Shown in pieces: positions 34,601 to 47,560 of a stretch of 64,000 nucleotides of DNA (within the stretch, counting starts at the first letter, position 1; each line of letters opens with the position of its first letter). The notes beneath the pieces were generated by a model. It ran no database searches, was not told the DNA's origin, and was given only the letters and a program-made list of their open reading frames with translations. Made by a program: the position numbers and the translations under genes. This stretch comes from Sinotaia quadrata (lineage: Eukaryota; Mollusca; Gastropoda; Architaenioglossa; Viviparidae). The DNA lies in NCBI GenBank assembly GCA_028829895.1, contig CM054181.1, positions 70,291,259 to 70,355,258 on the forward strand. Reading direction: 5' to 3'.

Positions 34601-37600
34601 TGCATTCCAGGCAACACATTTTTGAGAGAAAAATTTCATAAGCACCAGCTAAATATTTAAGATTGAGAAGTGCTTTATTGACGCAAATCTTTAATATTAC
34701 TTTAACTTTTACTGTTTTAAAATCCATGCAAACATGCATAAGTGTGATTGCACACCAAACAATATTTAAATATAGCTTTAACAGCAGTTTCAAGATTGTA
34801 CTTTTTTGTCACCTATGCGATACATTTTGTAAAAGTAGTACAGCAGTATATAAATCGTATTCTGTCTATTTCAGAGTGAAAACAAACACAGGTTTTAAAA
34901 CATGATTACTCGGAATTAGTGGTGTCAATGGGTACCCAGATACCCGTTGCCATGCTAATACCTGGGTAGTAAAATTGTGGACCGGGTACCGTGATTGCGT
35001 GGCTGTTGGCACAGAATGGGTAATGTAAAGTGGGGTGCAAGGGAAACCAACAGAGGCAAGCCAATCATGCGACAGATGAGAGAACTGACTGGTGGTCTCG
35101 ATTTAGCACACTCCCCCCGCCCCCTCCGATCACATTTATATCCCGTTCGTAGATGGTGGCCTGCTAAATCATGCTGGCCGTGGCAGCTGCTGTACCTAGA
35201 TCTAATTATGGATGACATGGATCACCATAGCTCACACTGTTTCTTGTGCTCATTAACATGCGTAGCATGTTAATAAGACTTCAGTAAACAAACTTGTCAG
35301 TATTTTAATGTCAATAAATTAAACATTGTAATATTTTTAATATGGGTAAGACATCATCTTCACACCAAGTGATTGGATAGTGACACGGCGAAATGTAATC
35401 TGTGCACTGAAATTCTGTCGGCAAAGGGCAATTGAACTTGATACCCTATTTTTAAATATGTTATTGTTGACATTTTATTTAGTTTTAGTTTAGTTTATGT
35501 AATGATTGATCATATTAAAATTAAAGTTTGTGTTGTACATATAAAGATCATAATAGTAAGTCAGTAGATGCACACCATTGGCTGCTGTGTGAAAGAGAGC
35601 ACATGCTTAATGGTTAAGTAGCTTTGTGTAGAGATCGCGAGTTGCGATGGAGATTATGCTAATTTTCAAGCGGGTACCCATTCAAAATTTTTGAGCATAT
35701 ATTTTTTTTGTGGATTATCATTGTTTATTTCTAATAATAAACTGAACCAAAATGAGTATATCTTTGTGATTTGATACAATACTGGTATACAAGTCTGAAG
35801 CAGGTAATTTTTGTCTTCTGCTTTTAAAAAATAAATTAAAGCTGGTTCTTGAAATTTTTAAGTTTTAAAGTTTTAAAATCTGAATTATACTGCCCACTTG
35901 TAAGAACAATCCTATAAAAAAAAATTCTGATAATGTGAGAGATGAAAAATAAGGCACTATCAGTAAACTCCAGCACTGAGGATTGAACTGCATTGTTATC
36001 TGAAAACAATGACTGGATGTGCTTGTCAGATAAGATTACTACAACTCATATTTTATCCTAATTATCCAGTATTTAATTAGGCAGTAGCTTGACTGTTGAA
36101 ACAGCACATATCTTTGAGCTTTATTAAATACTCAGACTTGGTTTAATTTCCTTTAATATTAGTTATTACAAGATTGGATATATAAGTTTGAATTTCCTGG
36201 GCATTTTTAATTTTGGGTGTATAGTTATTTCATAAATTGTAGACATTTTTTTTAATAATTTTTTTTCCCTTTAAATCAAATCCAAAGATTAATTTCACTG
36301 TATGTAACATTCCATGTACTCTGCTGATTACCATTTATTGCTATTAGTTTTGTGTTAAAATGCTCTGTAAAATTTATTTTTATTTTAGGTGTATGAAGGG
36401 TTGACCTACAAACTGTTGCTGGAGTTTCCTAGTGGCTATCCATACCAAGCTGTGTCAGTTAAATTTACAACACCATGCTACCATCCCAATGTTGATACAC
36501 ATGGTAACATCTGCCTTGACATCTTGAAAGAGAAATGGTCAGCTCTATACGATGTCCGAACTGTTTTGCTCTCAATCCAGAGTCTCTTAGCTGGTCTGTA
36601 TAAATTAAAAAGTGACATTGCTTTGTTTACATTAATATCTTGGCTGTTATGAATTAAAAAGTGATGTTGTTTTGTTTACATTAATGTCTTGGCTTGTCTA
36701 TATGAATTAAAAATGACATTGTTTTGTTTATGTGTGCCTTGTTTTCACTCTTCACTTTAATGTCAGAACATGCACACTTTGGCATATTTTAAAAAGTAGT
36801 AACTCGGCAATTTTATTAGTCTGTAGGATTTTTATGTTACTTCGTAGGCTTTATTTTAATATTTAATAAGTAACTAATTTGTACATATTTAATTAAATTT
36901 TTACCCCCTTTGTTTTGTTCTGTCCTTTTTTTTTTTTAAAGAGCCAAAACATGGTACTTTGTTTCAAAGTCAATATATTTTAATTTTAGAGTTAGCACAT
37001 TTGTACTTTGTTTCAAAGCCCAATATACTGTATTCAGCACTTAGTATTGTACTTTGTTTCAAAGCCCAACATACTGTATTCAGCACTTAGTATTGTACTT
37101 TGTTTCAAAGCCCAACATACTGTATTCAGCACTTAGTATTGTACTTTGTTTCAAAGCCCAACATACTGTAGTCAGCACTTAGTATTGTACTTTGTTTCAA
37201 AGCCCAACATACTGTATTCAGCACTTAGTATTGTACTTTGTTTCAAAGCCCAACATACTGTATTCAGCACTTAGTATTGTACTTTGTTTCAAAGCCCAAC
37301 ATACTGTATTCAGCACTTAGTATTGTACTTTGTTTCAAAGCCCAATATACTGTATTCAGCACTTAGTATTGTACTTTGTTTCAAAGCCCAATATATTTGT
37401 ATTTTCATTTTAGAGCCAGCACATATTATTGTACTTTGTTTCAAAGCCCAATATATTTGTATTTTAATTTTAGAGCCAGCACATATTATTGTACTATTGT
37501 TTCAAAGCCCAATGCAGTGTACTCAGCACAAAATGTTGTACTTTATTTTCAGAGCCCTGTATATTATATTTTTATTTTAGAGTCAGTGTATAATATTGTA

Positions 37601-37736
37601 CTTTGTTTCAGAGCCCAATATTGACAGTCCACTCAACATGAATGCAGCAGAATTGTGGAGTAACCATGCAGCATACAAAGCTTATCTCCTTCAAAAGTAC
37701 GACCAGGATGTGCGCAACAAACAATTATCTTCATGA
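28537..37736 (+). CDS. UBE2C: Ubiquitin-conjugating enzyme E2 C, 5 exons, 178 aa
   Basis: Coding exons 28537-28628, 30615-30642, 33481-33567, 36389-36593 and 37612-37736 join with GT-AG introns to 178 codons; the human protein has 179. This is the E2 that, with the anaphase-promoting complex, puts the first ubiquitins on mitotic substrates such as cyclin B and securin. After a basic 31-residue extension comes LQQELRTLM, then [14 protein letters not shown], then [16 protein letters not shown], then the active-site segment [15 protein letters not shown] with catalytic C111, then [21 protein letters not shown] and [16 protein letters not shown]. The HPN motif is present. The usual Ala-Pro after SGYPY(N/Q) is Ala-Val here. 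The gene lies in an AT-rich region with G2/M-type promoter elements and ends convergent with the ZNF507-like gene. Confidence 0.96.
30615..30642 (+). CDS. UBE2C: UBE2C exon 2 (28-base microexon)
   Basis: Acceptor ttttttag|G, donor ATG|GTAAGG. Only 28 bases, encoding the end of R31 plus LQQELRTLM, the start of the first E2 helix. It was found by phase and homology to the family. Confidence 0.9.
30930..32500. repeat. Dispersed repeat, copy B, permuted relative to copy A
   Basis: The block around 'ggttatgattatt...acaagtgg' and 'agccccccatccacccac' comes first (about 30930-31210). The block 'ggtcactttgaca' with 'caatttatataacaattaa' comes last (about 32427-32490). In copy A the order is reversed. 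Class unknown. Confidence 0.5.
33030..33430. repeat. Degenerate tandem repeat, about 45-50 bp, just before UBE2C exon 3
   Basis: About eight diverged units with 'gtgcaaatttgtgtg' and 'tgagtataaggaaatgaatg'. Confidence 0.75.
33481..33567 (+). CDS. UBE2C: UBE2C exon 3
   Basis: Acceptor ttctgcag|ATG, donor ACG|GTAAGT, 87 bases, phase 0 at both ends. It encodes [20 protein letters not shown] and GTIEGGKGT. Confidence 0.95.
34030..34165. repeat. Short tandem repeat, about 60 bp, 2-3 copies
   Basis: Copies of 'aagtctgaactacacagact' plus 'aaaaacaaatacattactgc', in UBE2C intron 3. Confidence 0.85.
34918..35690. mobile_element. Probable non-autonomous hAT element with BED-finger remnant
   Basis: 'caatgggtaccca' near the left end (about 34926) is matched in inverted orientation by 'cgggtacccattc' near 35671-35683. 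Inside is a stretch encoding [19 protein letters not shown], the C-x2-C half of a BED zinc finger as in ZBED/hAT transposases. The whole block is more GC-rich than the surrounding intron. The outer ends and target duplication are not resolved. Confidence 0.5.
35376..35439 (+). pseudogene. BED zinc-finger remnant
   Basis: The plus frame gives [19 protein letters not shown], bounded on both sides by stops. It matches the first half of the BED finger of hAT transposases. The second half (the His pair) is missing. Confidence 0.55.
36389..36593 (+). CDS. UBE2C: UBE2C exon 4 (active site)
   Basis: Acceptor ttttag|GTG, donor GCTG|GTCTGT, 205 bases. It holds the HPN motif and catalytic Cys of GNICLDIL. 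The donor GTCTGT is weaker than consensus, and copies of the donor region follow in tandem. Confidence 0.95.
36589..36740. repeat. Tandem repeat starting at the UBE2C exon 4 donor, about 55-60 bp, 2.6 copies
   Basis: The first unit begins at the exon 4/intron 4 junction ('gctggtctgtataaattaaa'). It is followed by two more copies starting 'ggctgttatgaattaaaaag' and 'ggcttgtctatatgaatta'. Each carries 'gtgacattgctttgtttaca' or a variant. Confidence 0.85.
36945..37611. repeat. Minisatellite made of copies of the UBE2C exon 5 acceptor, 46 bp unit
   Basis: About eight copies of a 46-bp unit containing 'attgtactttgtttcaaagc' plus 'ccaacatactgtattcagca', then longer units with 'ttttagagccagcacatatt'. 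The true exon 5 junction at 37595-37622 reads 'attgtactttgtttcag' then 'agcccaatat'. The units therefore copy about 16 intronic and 10 exonic bases, but with 'caaag' in place of 'cagag'. Confidence 0.9.
37612..37736 (+). CDS. UBE2C: UBE2C exon 5
   Basis: Acceptor tttcag|AG, to a TGA stop at 37734-37736. It encodes [20 protein letters not shown] and a C-terminal tail ending RNKQLSS. Confidence 0.95.
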
Positions 37737-38184
37737 CAATCATTGTTTGCCTTTTTGCTCAAAGACATTTTCAATCAAATGCCGTTCCTTCCAGCAGTTT
37801 TTTCATTCTTTAAAATGTATTTCTAATGGTCATATTCATAGTGTGAGGCTGGTAGAAATGAATGTTTAACCAGTAGCTGAAATGCTAATCAACTTTTCTT
37901 ATTGTTTTGTAAGGTGTTCTCTTTTATATTTCAGGACTGGTAATCCTTAATGTTGATTATTCATTACCTCATGTGAAGCCTGCCGTTAGGCCTGCCTAAT
38001 TAATTAAATTCATAAGCCAAGGCAGTAGAAATTTTAAGCCATGGAGTTCTGTTTATTCTGCTGTTATTTAAAAATGGATTTTTATTTATTTTTCGTTTGT
38101 TAGAAGAATGCTGTATCCATGCTGAGTATTTTAGTCATGGCTTTAAAATGTGGGGTGCCTTCTGGGCAACTTATGGCAGGTCCT

Positions 38185-38290
38185 AATAAATGTATTGACA
38201 AAATCAAACCTATATTTCATTGTATCAATTTCTGGTGAAAGTATTCTTCCATTTTGTGCATTTGTAAAAATAAAGTTAAAACAAAATAAA
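38185..38290 (+). promoter_or_regulatory. Candidate UBE2C polyadenylation signals
   Basis: AATAAA at 38185-38190, 38269-38274 and 38285-38290, 450-550 bases after the stop. Any could end the transcript. Confidence 0.4.
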
Positions 38291-41049
38291 TGTGTTTATT
38301 TGTTTATATCTACAAAATTGTATTGGTCTTAGAATGAACGTGCTTTTTGGTCTTTGCAGTTATGATTTTTTTTATCTCACACTGAATAACAATAACGAAA
38401 GCAGCAACAACAAAAATTAAATAAAATAAGGAGTGAGTGAGGGATTTGTGGTATATTTAACAGAAGCTGATTAAATTGTATTTAAAAAATAAGTATGTTT
38501 GAAAGGATTCAGTGTTGTTTGTGGCCAGGAATGACTTTATAAAAATAAGAAGTTATTGTTGAAGGGATTACAATTCAACTATCCCATAGATTTTGCAATA
38601 CCAACATCTTAGTTTAATATTAGTCTTATTTTATTACCATATTGTCTTTTCTCATGTAGTTTTTCTTATTATACAACACACCAGTAGCTGAAATGCCATT
38701 TAAAGTTATGAAATACTGCAAAATCTTTTAGTCAAATGAATGATTGCTGGTCTAACATCTAAATCTGCATTGGAATTTTTATTTTAATGAAAATAAATAA
38801 AATGACTTCACTTGTAAATTCAGTTTGAATAATCTTTATTTGCATTGCAACTAATCTAAATAGTGAACCTTTTAAAAAAAAGCTGTTTCCTGTGAAGAAT
38901 GCTTATGCATGCAAAATTATATTATCTAAACCAGTTATTTCCTGTTCTTAATCTTAATTTTTTTATTTTTGCTTTCACCTTTATAAGCAAGTTTTTCCAG
39001 GATTTGATTTGTTGAAAATATTTGAGACAAAGTGGAGAACAGATATAGTCATTATGAGAAATTATTACTCACTTCAAAAAACAAAGACAATCAGAAAAAT
39101 GGTTCCATTTTTTTTGTTGTAGTTTAAAAAATAGTAGTATGTCAACTAAAGGATGAGTACTAATCTCAGTAATTAAGTAAATATTTTTATAATTGAGTTA
39201 TTTTAGAAAATTGCAACAGCTTATTTGAATTAATATAGAAATTAAAATGGTTTTAGTGAATTAAATAGAAAGCATAGCAGTCTCAGAAATGAAAACCAGC
39301 TGATGTACAGATTAATAAAGAAAACTAAATTGACTGAACTGAATTTAATAGATTTTTTTTGTAGACTATTAAATGAAAACCAATTGATAAAAAGATTAAT
39401 GAAAATCACAATGGCCGAACTATAGCAAATAGATCTCATGGTAGTCTGTGAAGTTTACAGATGAATAAAAGAAAGTTGTGAACTTTCAGTGGAATGTAGC
39501 CAAAGTGCAAGTTAAAAAAGAAAGTCACAGTGGATAAACTTCATTAAATAGAATGTATATCAATCTTTAAAGTTTAAATAGTCTTCGTACAGAGTAACCT
39601 TTTCATTGCTTTTGGTGTACTAGTAGGCCAGATATCTTTAGGCTGTATGCAGTTGGCTAAGTGTATGGCCAGTATATTTTTAGTATAGATACTGCAGATT
39701 GTAAAAGGAAACTATTGCACCATTGTCATGAATGGATTACTTTCTTATCTTTACTTTTATTTCTGGTTTGATCATTCACCGATAGGCTAATGTTAAAATA
39801 CAAGGTATCAAGAAGTTAATTTTTATGATGTGATATTGATGGCATTTTTAGAGATAATTATTCTTACAGTGGCTATATAGAAAGAGAGCTGCTCAGAAAA
39901 TGATTTTATTAGTGAACTCAATACAGTTCATTTGCTCAGCACAAAAAGAACATGGGACATAATAATGGGTGGGTGCAACTAGTTACTACATATATTGTGA
40001 TACTGTATGCCACACTTACTCGTCTTGCAGCTAAATATTGATGTAATTGGTCACACACCAGACTGTTGGCTTGCCGTCACAATCATGCCGTATGATCAAA
40101 CTACTCCAGACTAGAGGTATTCAGTAAAACAGCCAGTACTCCAGACTAGAGGTATTCAGTATTAATTGATGAAATACAGTCTGAAATGTACAAATGTGAC
40201 TACTTGTAACTTTAATAAATTTAAAGTTTTTTAATTAAAAAAAAAGAGGCACTGGCTGCATTAGAGGGTAAAGACTGCAATGTTTACAGTTGCTGCAAAA
40301 GACATAGTGTCATTTTAATAAATTGCTGGACATAATCAGTCTAACTAATTTAGTAAAAAAAAAAAAAAAGCAATAGGCTGGGACAAATAGTTGTCAATTA
40401 TTTAAAAATAACAGCAAGACATGCAAATGTGTGAACCAGGTGGACAGAAATGTAATATTACTGTTATTTTTTTTTTTTTAATTTTTAGATAAACATGATT
40501 TGAAGCCTTTGAATGTTTTAAATATGGATTAAACAACTACAAATGAATTTATTAGAACAGGTGTTGCATATGAAATATTTTCCTAAAGTTTAGTGGATTT
40601 TTTCTCCAATTAGATTTGTACAACTGTAAGGCAGTTTGACCATGCATAAGTAAATTTATCAAACAGTCAGAACATTACAAATAATGTCAGCAAAATTCAC
40701 CTTAAAGGTGCCCAAATCAGTGAATGCACCAGCTTATTCTTCATTACAGATAATGGCAAGTAAATCTTCACAGTTTCAATCACATTCATTGCACAGTCTA
40801 TCCTTATATATATTCACAATTTTATTTTACCTTGAAAAGGCAACTGACAACAGATGAGATCAATTTAGCATCTTGCAACCTGACCTTCCATTTCTTAACA
40901 ACCATTTTACGAGTTTCCGGTAGTTTTAGCAACATTTAAGCCATTATCTTATTATTGTTTTTAAAAACTGATGGATGCTACATAAGCGTTTTATCTCTCA
41001 TCTTGACTATTGTAACTGTCTTTTCTCTATGTCTACTACTTTGTTTTGC

Positions 41050-41290
41050 AAAGAGATTTAAAACCATGAAGGTAGGATTATCTATGAGCGTCAAGATTTT
41101 AAGAGATTAAACACTCCAGGTAGGATTATTTAAAAAGGTTAAAAAAACAAACTATATGTATGGTTACCAAGAAGGTTTAAAGCAGTTAAAACACTGCAGG
41201 CAGGGTTATCTTAGAGTACCAAGATCTAAAGCAGTTAAAACACTGCAGGCAGGATTATCTTAAGAGTATCAAGAACCTAAAACCACACCA
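41050..41290. repeat. Degenerate tandem repeat, about 45-60 bp
   Basis: Four to five copies with 'aagcagttaaaacactgcag' and 'gcaggattatctta'. Confidence 0.75.
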
Positions 41291-44200
41291 CTTCTCCAGT
41301 CTTCAGTCATACCAGAATGTCTTTTCCTTATGCTTCATTATCTAGTATTGGCCATAAAAACCTGTTAACCTCACATGTGAATGCCCCTAACAGACATTAC
41401 AAGTGCACTTTTGACATCCTGAAAGCAAAGCATTAGTTGTATGGTCAACATTTATTTGCTTATCAGGATGTATCTATTGGAAATATGTTGCATTTGAGCT
41501 CAGGTACATGGCTGGTGTCAAGATGAGATCAATATACATCCTTTTCATCAGCAAGAATAACATTAGCTTGTGTCATTATTCACATTGTGCATTTATAAAT
41601 TCATTGTTTGTGTTTCGAGTGATTTTACTAGGGTAACTTTTTAAAAAAACAACAAACCTTGACACCCCAAGTTTTATATATAGACATGAACATTTTTCTT
41701 TTTAACATTTTATGTTTTAAATGTAAGACATTTCTAGAAGTTACTAAAATACTTTGCATCAGAATAACATTCCACAAGTTCACTCAAACACATACACACA
41801 AAAAAAAGATTGGAAGAAAAGAACACTTAAAAACTTTTTTATTAATGTCGTTATAATTTTTAATTAATAGCTGAGGACGGAAACATAATCTTACCTAATA
41901 ACATGAAAATGAAATAAAACCACAAATCCATTACACAAAGGAAAATTTAAACTCTTTGGTAAAGAACTGGCCATAATTACAGTTAGAATAGTATAAACAT
42001 TTCAACTAAGACCACATCTTACACTTGTTCTGTTCAAGATGCTGTGAAGATAGTTCTAGTTAACTCTTAGCCAGGTATTATTCAATGGACTGAACATATA
42101 TATATATATTTCTTTCCTGGCTTTTATACTATTTACTTTTGATATGCTGCTATTTCCTAACACCAAATTAATAAATTAACTGTTAATAAAGAAAACAATC
42201 TGGTTCAATGTCATAAAACAACAACAAAACTAACAAATGGCACGCACACAAGAAGCAAAATAAATGAAGTTGAAGCTAAATGGAGATTCACAAGTCATTA
42301 TCTGTATTCAAAGTCTACATTATACATGTGCTGATGTTCAACATAAACAACTGTTGTGCTATAACAGGTAGGAATTTCATGAGAAAAAAGAATCTACAAT
42401 GCTACATAACAGAAAATCAACACTATAACCTACAATTTAGAAAAAGTGAACAAGACTGACTAGATTCAGAATTAATATAATATAAAACATTAATGCTGAG
42501 AATGTACTCACTCATCAAGAATAGCCAAAGATGTGCTCACTTCAAATACTGGTACTTAATTTAAAAAAAACAAAACAGAATATATGGCCTATAATCAAAA
42601 TCAATAGATCTGAGTCACTTTATTAATTAATATCTTAATACCTGGACTTAAGAAATCAAAGATTCAATAAATGTTTTACAAAAGAAAGAATGCACATACA
42701 AAATGTTATTCAATCTAAATAAATTAAATTAAAAATATATATTCCAATTGTTCAATAGACCTGATGTATATATTATGTTTAAGAAAATTATGATGTCTTC
42801 CCATTCAAAGATGAAGAAGAAGAAAAATTTAAACATTACAGAGTTACAACTTATTTTAAAAAAAAAGAATATAGCAAACTTTCCTCTTTCAAACATAAAG
42901 ATAAAATTACAAAAATAGCATAATTATATTATACAAAATTACCCCTTGTATGGCTGAGGAAAGGAAAAAAACAACCCACATTAATGCAAGGCACACATTC
43001 ATTGTATACATTAAAAGCAATAACCCATCAATGATGCTGGTATCACTACATGCATGGAACTTTCAAAAGCACATTCTACACAACCCCACCCCACCCCTGT
43101 AATGTTTAAGCTGTTTTAGGGTGATCTTTACAACAAAACCACAAAGTAGAGTAAGGCCAACAGTGCATCAGGTGCATTAAAAATGTAAACGTTTGATATA
43201 TATTTTGAGGATAAGGACCAAATTATGCAAAGCCTAAAAAAACAAATAAAACAACTGAAATTTACAATGAAATTAAACAGCAAAATGATGGATCAGCATG
43301 CTGCGAAACTGTGTCAAGGAACTCATACATGGAATACATACCATTATAAAACACACTTGTACACACTTTTACAGCTGTAAAAAAAAGGTCAAATAATAGA
43401 GTAGATACAATAAATATTATTTTTAAAGTGATGATACCATCTGCCTAGAAAAGTTAAACATGTGCCAAGAATTGTGTTTATGGACACTTTTTCAAAAGAA
43501 CTTGAAGTTTACAAGCATGATCAGAGCAGTATCTATACAATCTAGAGCAGATGATTTCAGCAAAATCAAATGATTAAGGTTAAACAATGTTTTAAAATAT
43601 GTTCAGGGTTATAACACATTTTAATATAAACTTGTAGACATAGAAACCATTTACTAAAAAATACACTGTGAATATACTGTATGCTTTGATAATTATCTAT
43701 TATAACTATATTATAATATAGTGATTTTACTTAATACATATAGTCAGTTTATGCTTTTTCTAAGGTAACCCCTGACACCCACTGCAGCGTTTAATTCAGA
43801 GATAAAGCTCCATTTGTTCATATTAATGTCAAAAGATTAACTTTGAAACCCACATGTATGAAAAATCAACAGAATGGAAGGAATCAAGACTTTATATGCA
43901 AACATCTTATTACTTTGAACATTTATCTCTAGCAAGGCTTTTCTTTTAACCTTTTCTTCACTCAAGTTGCAGAATATGGATATTTAGTATAAAATTCATG
44001 TTGACACTCCTTTCCATTTTAAATTGTTAGTCAATTTTGAATGTAATGTTTGCTACTAACATTATCATACTACTAGGTGTAATTATGTTGAAAAAATTAC
44101 TGATATATTTAAATGTATCGATGGCATTCAGCTGAATTTGAACAAAGAACACACAGACTTGGTATTAATGTGATCTTAAATTTAGTGTAAAACTGCAGTT

Positions 44201-46859
44201 AGAAATTATGATAAAAAGATAATGAAATAAAATGACCCTTGGTTAAAAAATAAAAAACAAACATGTAAACACCTCTTCCTACCAAATGACAAGAACCATG
44301 AATCATCAAAAGATGCTAACTCATATGAATGCCTAAAAAAAGAAACACCTTTTGCACACGGATTTCACAAGGAGATTAAATGGACATGTACCAGTGACAT
44401 GCCCTGGTGTCCACTAAAAATATCAAAATCCCCCCGCCCTCCCTAGTTTACAGCACAGACTGGTATCTCTCTCTCACACAAACTAAATTATCAATGGGCA
44501 CAAGACATTTTTTTTGTTTGAGATAAAATGTGTGATATATACACATCAAAAAATGAAACTAGGAATTATATTCTGTGTTAGTTGGTATGAAGTATTTCAT
44601 TACATAATTTCCTACTATCATATAAAACAAGCACTGAGTAAATGATGCACACATCAACAATTAACGGGTCAATGGCTTTTCACCTGCAACAAACAATATA
44701 TCAACACAGATGGGTTGTATATTTGGTGATAAGTTTAACCTATACACTGCCAAAAGTAATTGTTTATAAAACAACCAGTGCTTTTTATCAATATACTATC
44801 AGCTTACAGAAAGGACAAAAAGTACAGAATAGTGTTATATTAAACAAGTTTAGGAGAGTTATCTCTACCTGAATTTCATTATTCCTTCAGTACATAAACT
44901 AACTAAATATGATTTGTTAATAACACCTACAGTTTAATGAGATAGGATGAATTATGCAATGACTTTGAAACCAAACGTGACTCATTAATCATACCTATAG
45001 TTTAAAGTGAAATAAGATCAATCTATGGAACAATGCTTTATAATAATAATATATTTTGTTCTCTTTTAGTTTAAGTTATTAACTGATAAGACTTAAGACC
45101 TCTTGAACTGCTCTGTAGAAGATAAATAAGCCTGCCATCACAAACAACTAAGAAAGAAAATGACAAAATATCACATTTTAGTCCTAACATCTAAATGTAT
45201 AAGGAAATAAATTCACAAGAAATGATAATAATATGCAAAATATATAATTCCCAACTGGAATATTAGCAGAGAATAGTCATTGAAACCTAAGACATTACTT
45301 CAGATATATAACAAGAATGGTAACAAAGAAAATAAACCTTCTCTGCAAAAACAATGTAAAGTTAACAGATCTATGTTTCACACAATATACAAACTAAATC
45401 ATATATTTTACTCAGATGGCACAGTTTTATTTTTATTTGAAAACAAAAAGAATTATTCAGAAATACCTTGCAATATGCTATTTGGCAACATGTCAAATTC
45501 AGTTTGAGTTTGCTTTTGATCTCTTTCCAAACCTTGCAATATTATCACCTGATCTAGACTTGTACATTTTTTCCCCATTACATACAGTGACAAAATATCA
45601 TTGCAATATTTACATATTTACTCTGATGAAGTTCACTGGTCAGTTAAAAATAACTTTTTTTTTGGTATTTCTTAAAAATATTTTGCAAATAACAAACCAC
45701 TCTTTGAAGGCTTTCTGAGTTTCCCCTGATCTCTCAAATATGGTTTTGAAAAGCCAAGATGATGAAAGAAAAATTAAAGTCTATTAGTTTGCTACATTTT
45801 TTGAGAATCACAACAAAATAAAATTCCAACAATTGGAAAGGAAGCTGTACAAAAAGTAATTAAAAACCAAAAAATACTTGTTATTGTAACTTTTGGAGAC
45901 CTAAATCTAAGATCAGTTTAACAAGTGAGCACAGAAAAATAAAGACAAAAGAAGTACATAAATGTACAAAAACTTTTCTTGTTTCTTTTTAGGCTTACAA
46001 TTTCTCTTTCAACAAGTTTGACACTATTTCTCTCATATTATATTTGAAAAATTATAGGCAGGATTATTAAACAGTATGAGAAAGCAAAAGTTGGGGGATG
46101 CGGAGAAACAAGCAAAGAGTAATGAGTGTGATAAATGGTTACAATTTAAAGCCCAAACAAGCAACTTGTACATGATATATGTGTTGATCTAACTCCATCT
46201 GGCCTTTAAAAAAAAAAGAGTGAGTATACATTTAAGTAAAAATACATGCAGTCACATGAAGAAAAAACTTAAAAGCATACAGGTTACAAATATCAAGCAG
46301 CTTCTTTTAAGAGTACATGCAACAGCAATCAACTGAATGGGTAAGTTCTGTACACAGAATATCAGTCAATTTACAGATACACTAATCAATTTAATGGATA
46401 TCTGGAACAACCATCCAGTTTACAAATACAAAAACATCAATCAATTTTATGGGTATATGGAACAGCAACTCAACTACTTAATGCTGAAGCACAATCCAAT
46501 CACACAGCAATTAACATATGATAGCATGTTGATTATTGTTTAGTTACACAATCACAACCAGAATACTTGTAACTCAGGTTGTAATGGAAACTCAAGATTC
46601 AATGAATAATTGTCAACATAAAAATTCAATTACTGCTAATCTAAATAAATATATCACAACACAAGAAAACTTTAATTACTGGACTTTTCTTTAAAAAAAT
46701 TACACTTTTTATTATAAAATTATATTTATGCTTGAGCATGGTGCAGATGGCTGTACCATGCCTAGAACATTCCAGGGTCATGCAAAAATTGTAACAGAGT
46801 AGTCCATATAGGAAAATTGCATTAAAAAAGACTTTGTGTTGGCTGAACATACTTACTCT

Positions 46860-47560
46860 TGCAAATATACTCTATGTGGCCTCTTTAGGCATTGTTTTGT
46901 ATGTAGCTACTCTTGCCAATATTACTCTAAGAGGCCTCTGTTTCTATTATTTAGCACATAGCTCCTCGTGTCAATATTACTGTAAAGTGTAAGTGGACAC
47001 TTTTAGGTATTATTTTGTGTATAGCTAGTCTTGTCATTACAGTGATTAATGCAAGTGGCCTCATTAGGTATTGTTTTGTACATAACTACTCTTGCTAATA
47101 TTACTTTAAATAGCCCCTTACACTTTACAGTAGTGTGTACATACAGTAGTGTGTACATAGCTTCTTTAGCAAATATTATAGTAAATGGCCTCTTATGGTA
47201 GTGTGTACACAGCTTCTTTAGCTAATATTACTTTAAATAGCCCCTTACAGTAGTGTGTACACAGCTTCTTTTGCCAATAGTACTGTAAATTGCCCTTCAC
47301 AGTAGTACATATGTAAATGTATCCCTTACAGTTACAGTAATAATATTTAAGTGTAAAAAGCCATTTAGAGTAGTGCATATTTAAGTGTAAATGGCCTTTC
47401 ACAGTAGTACATATTTAAGTGTAAATGGCTCTATACAGTAGTGTATTTAAGTGTAAAAAGCCCTTTATAGCAATGCATTTTTTAAGTGTAAATGGTTCCT
47501 TACAGTAGTGGTATTTAAGTGTAAATAGCCATTTACAGTAATTGACTAATATGTACATGG
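46860..47560. repeat. Degenerate tandem repeat, about 50-60 bp units
   Basis: About twelve diverged units with 'cagtagtgtgtacacagctt', 'ctaatattactttaaatag' and 'ttaagtgtaaatggc'. Confidence 0.8.
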
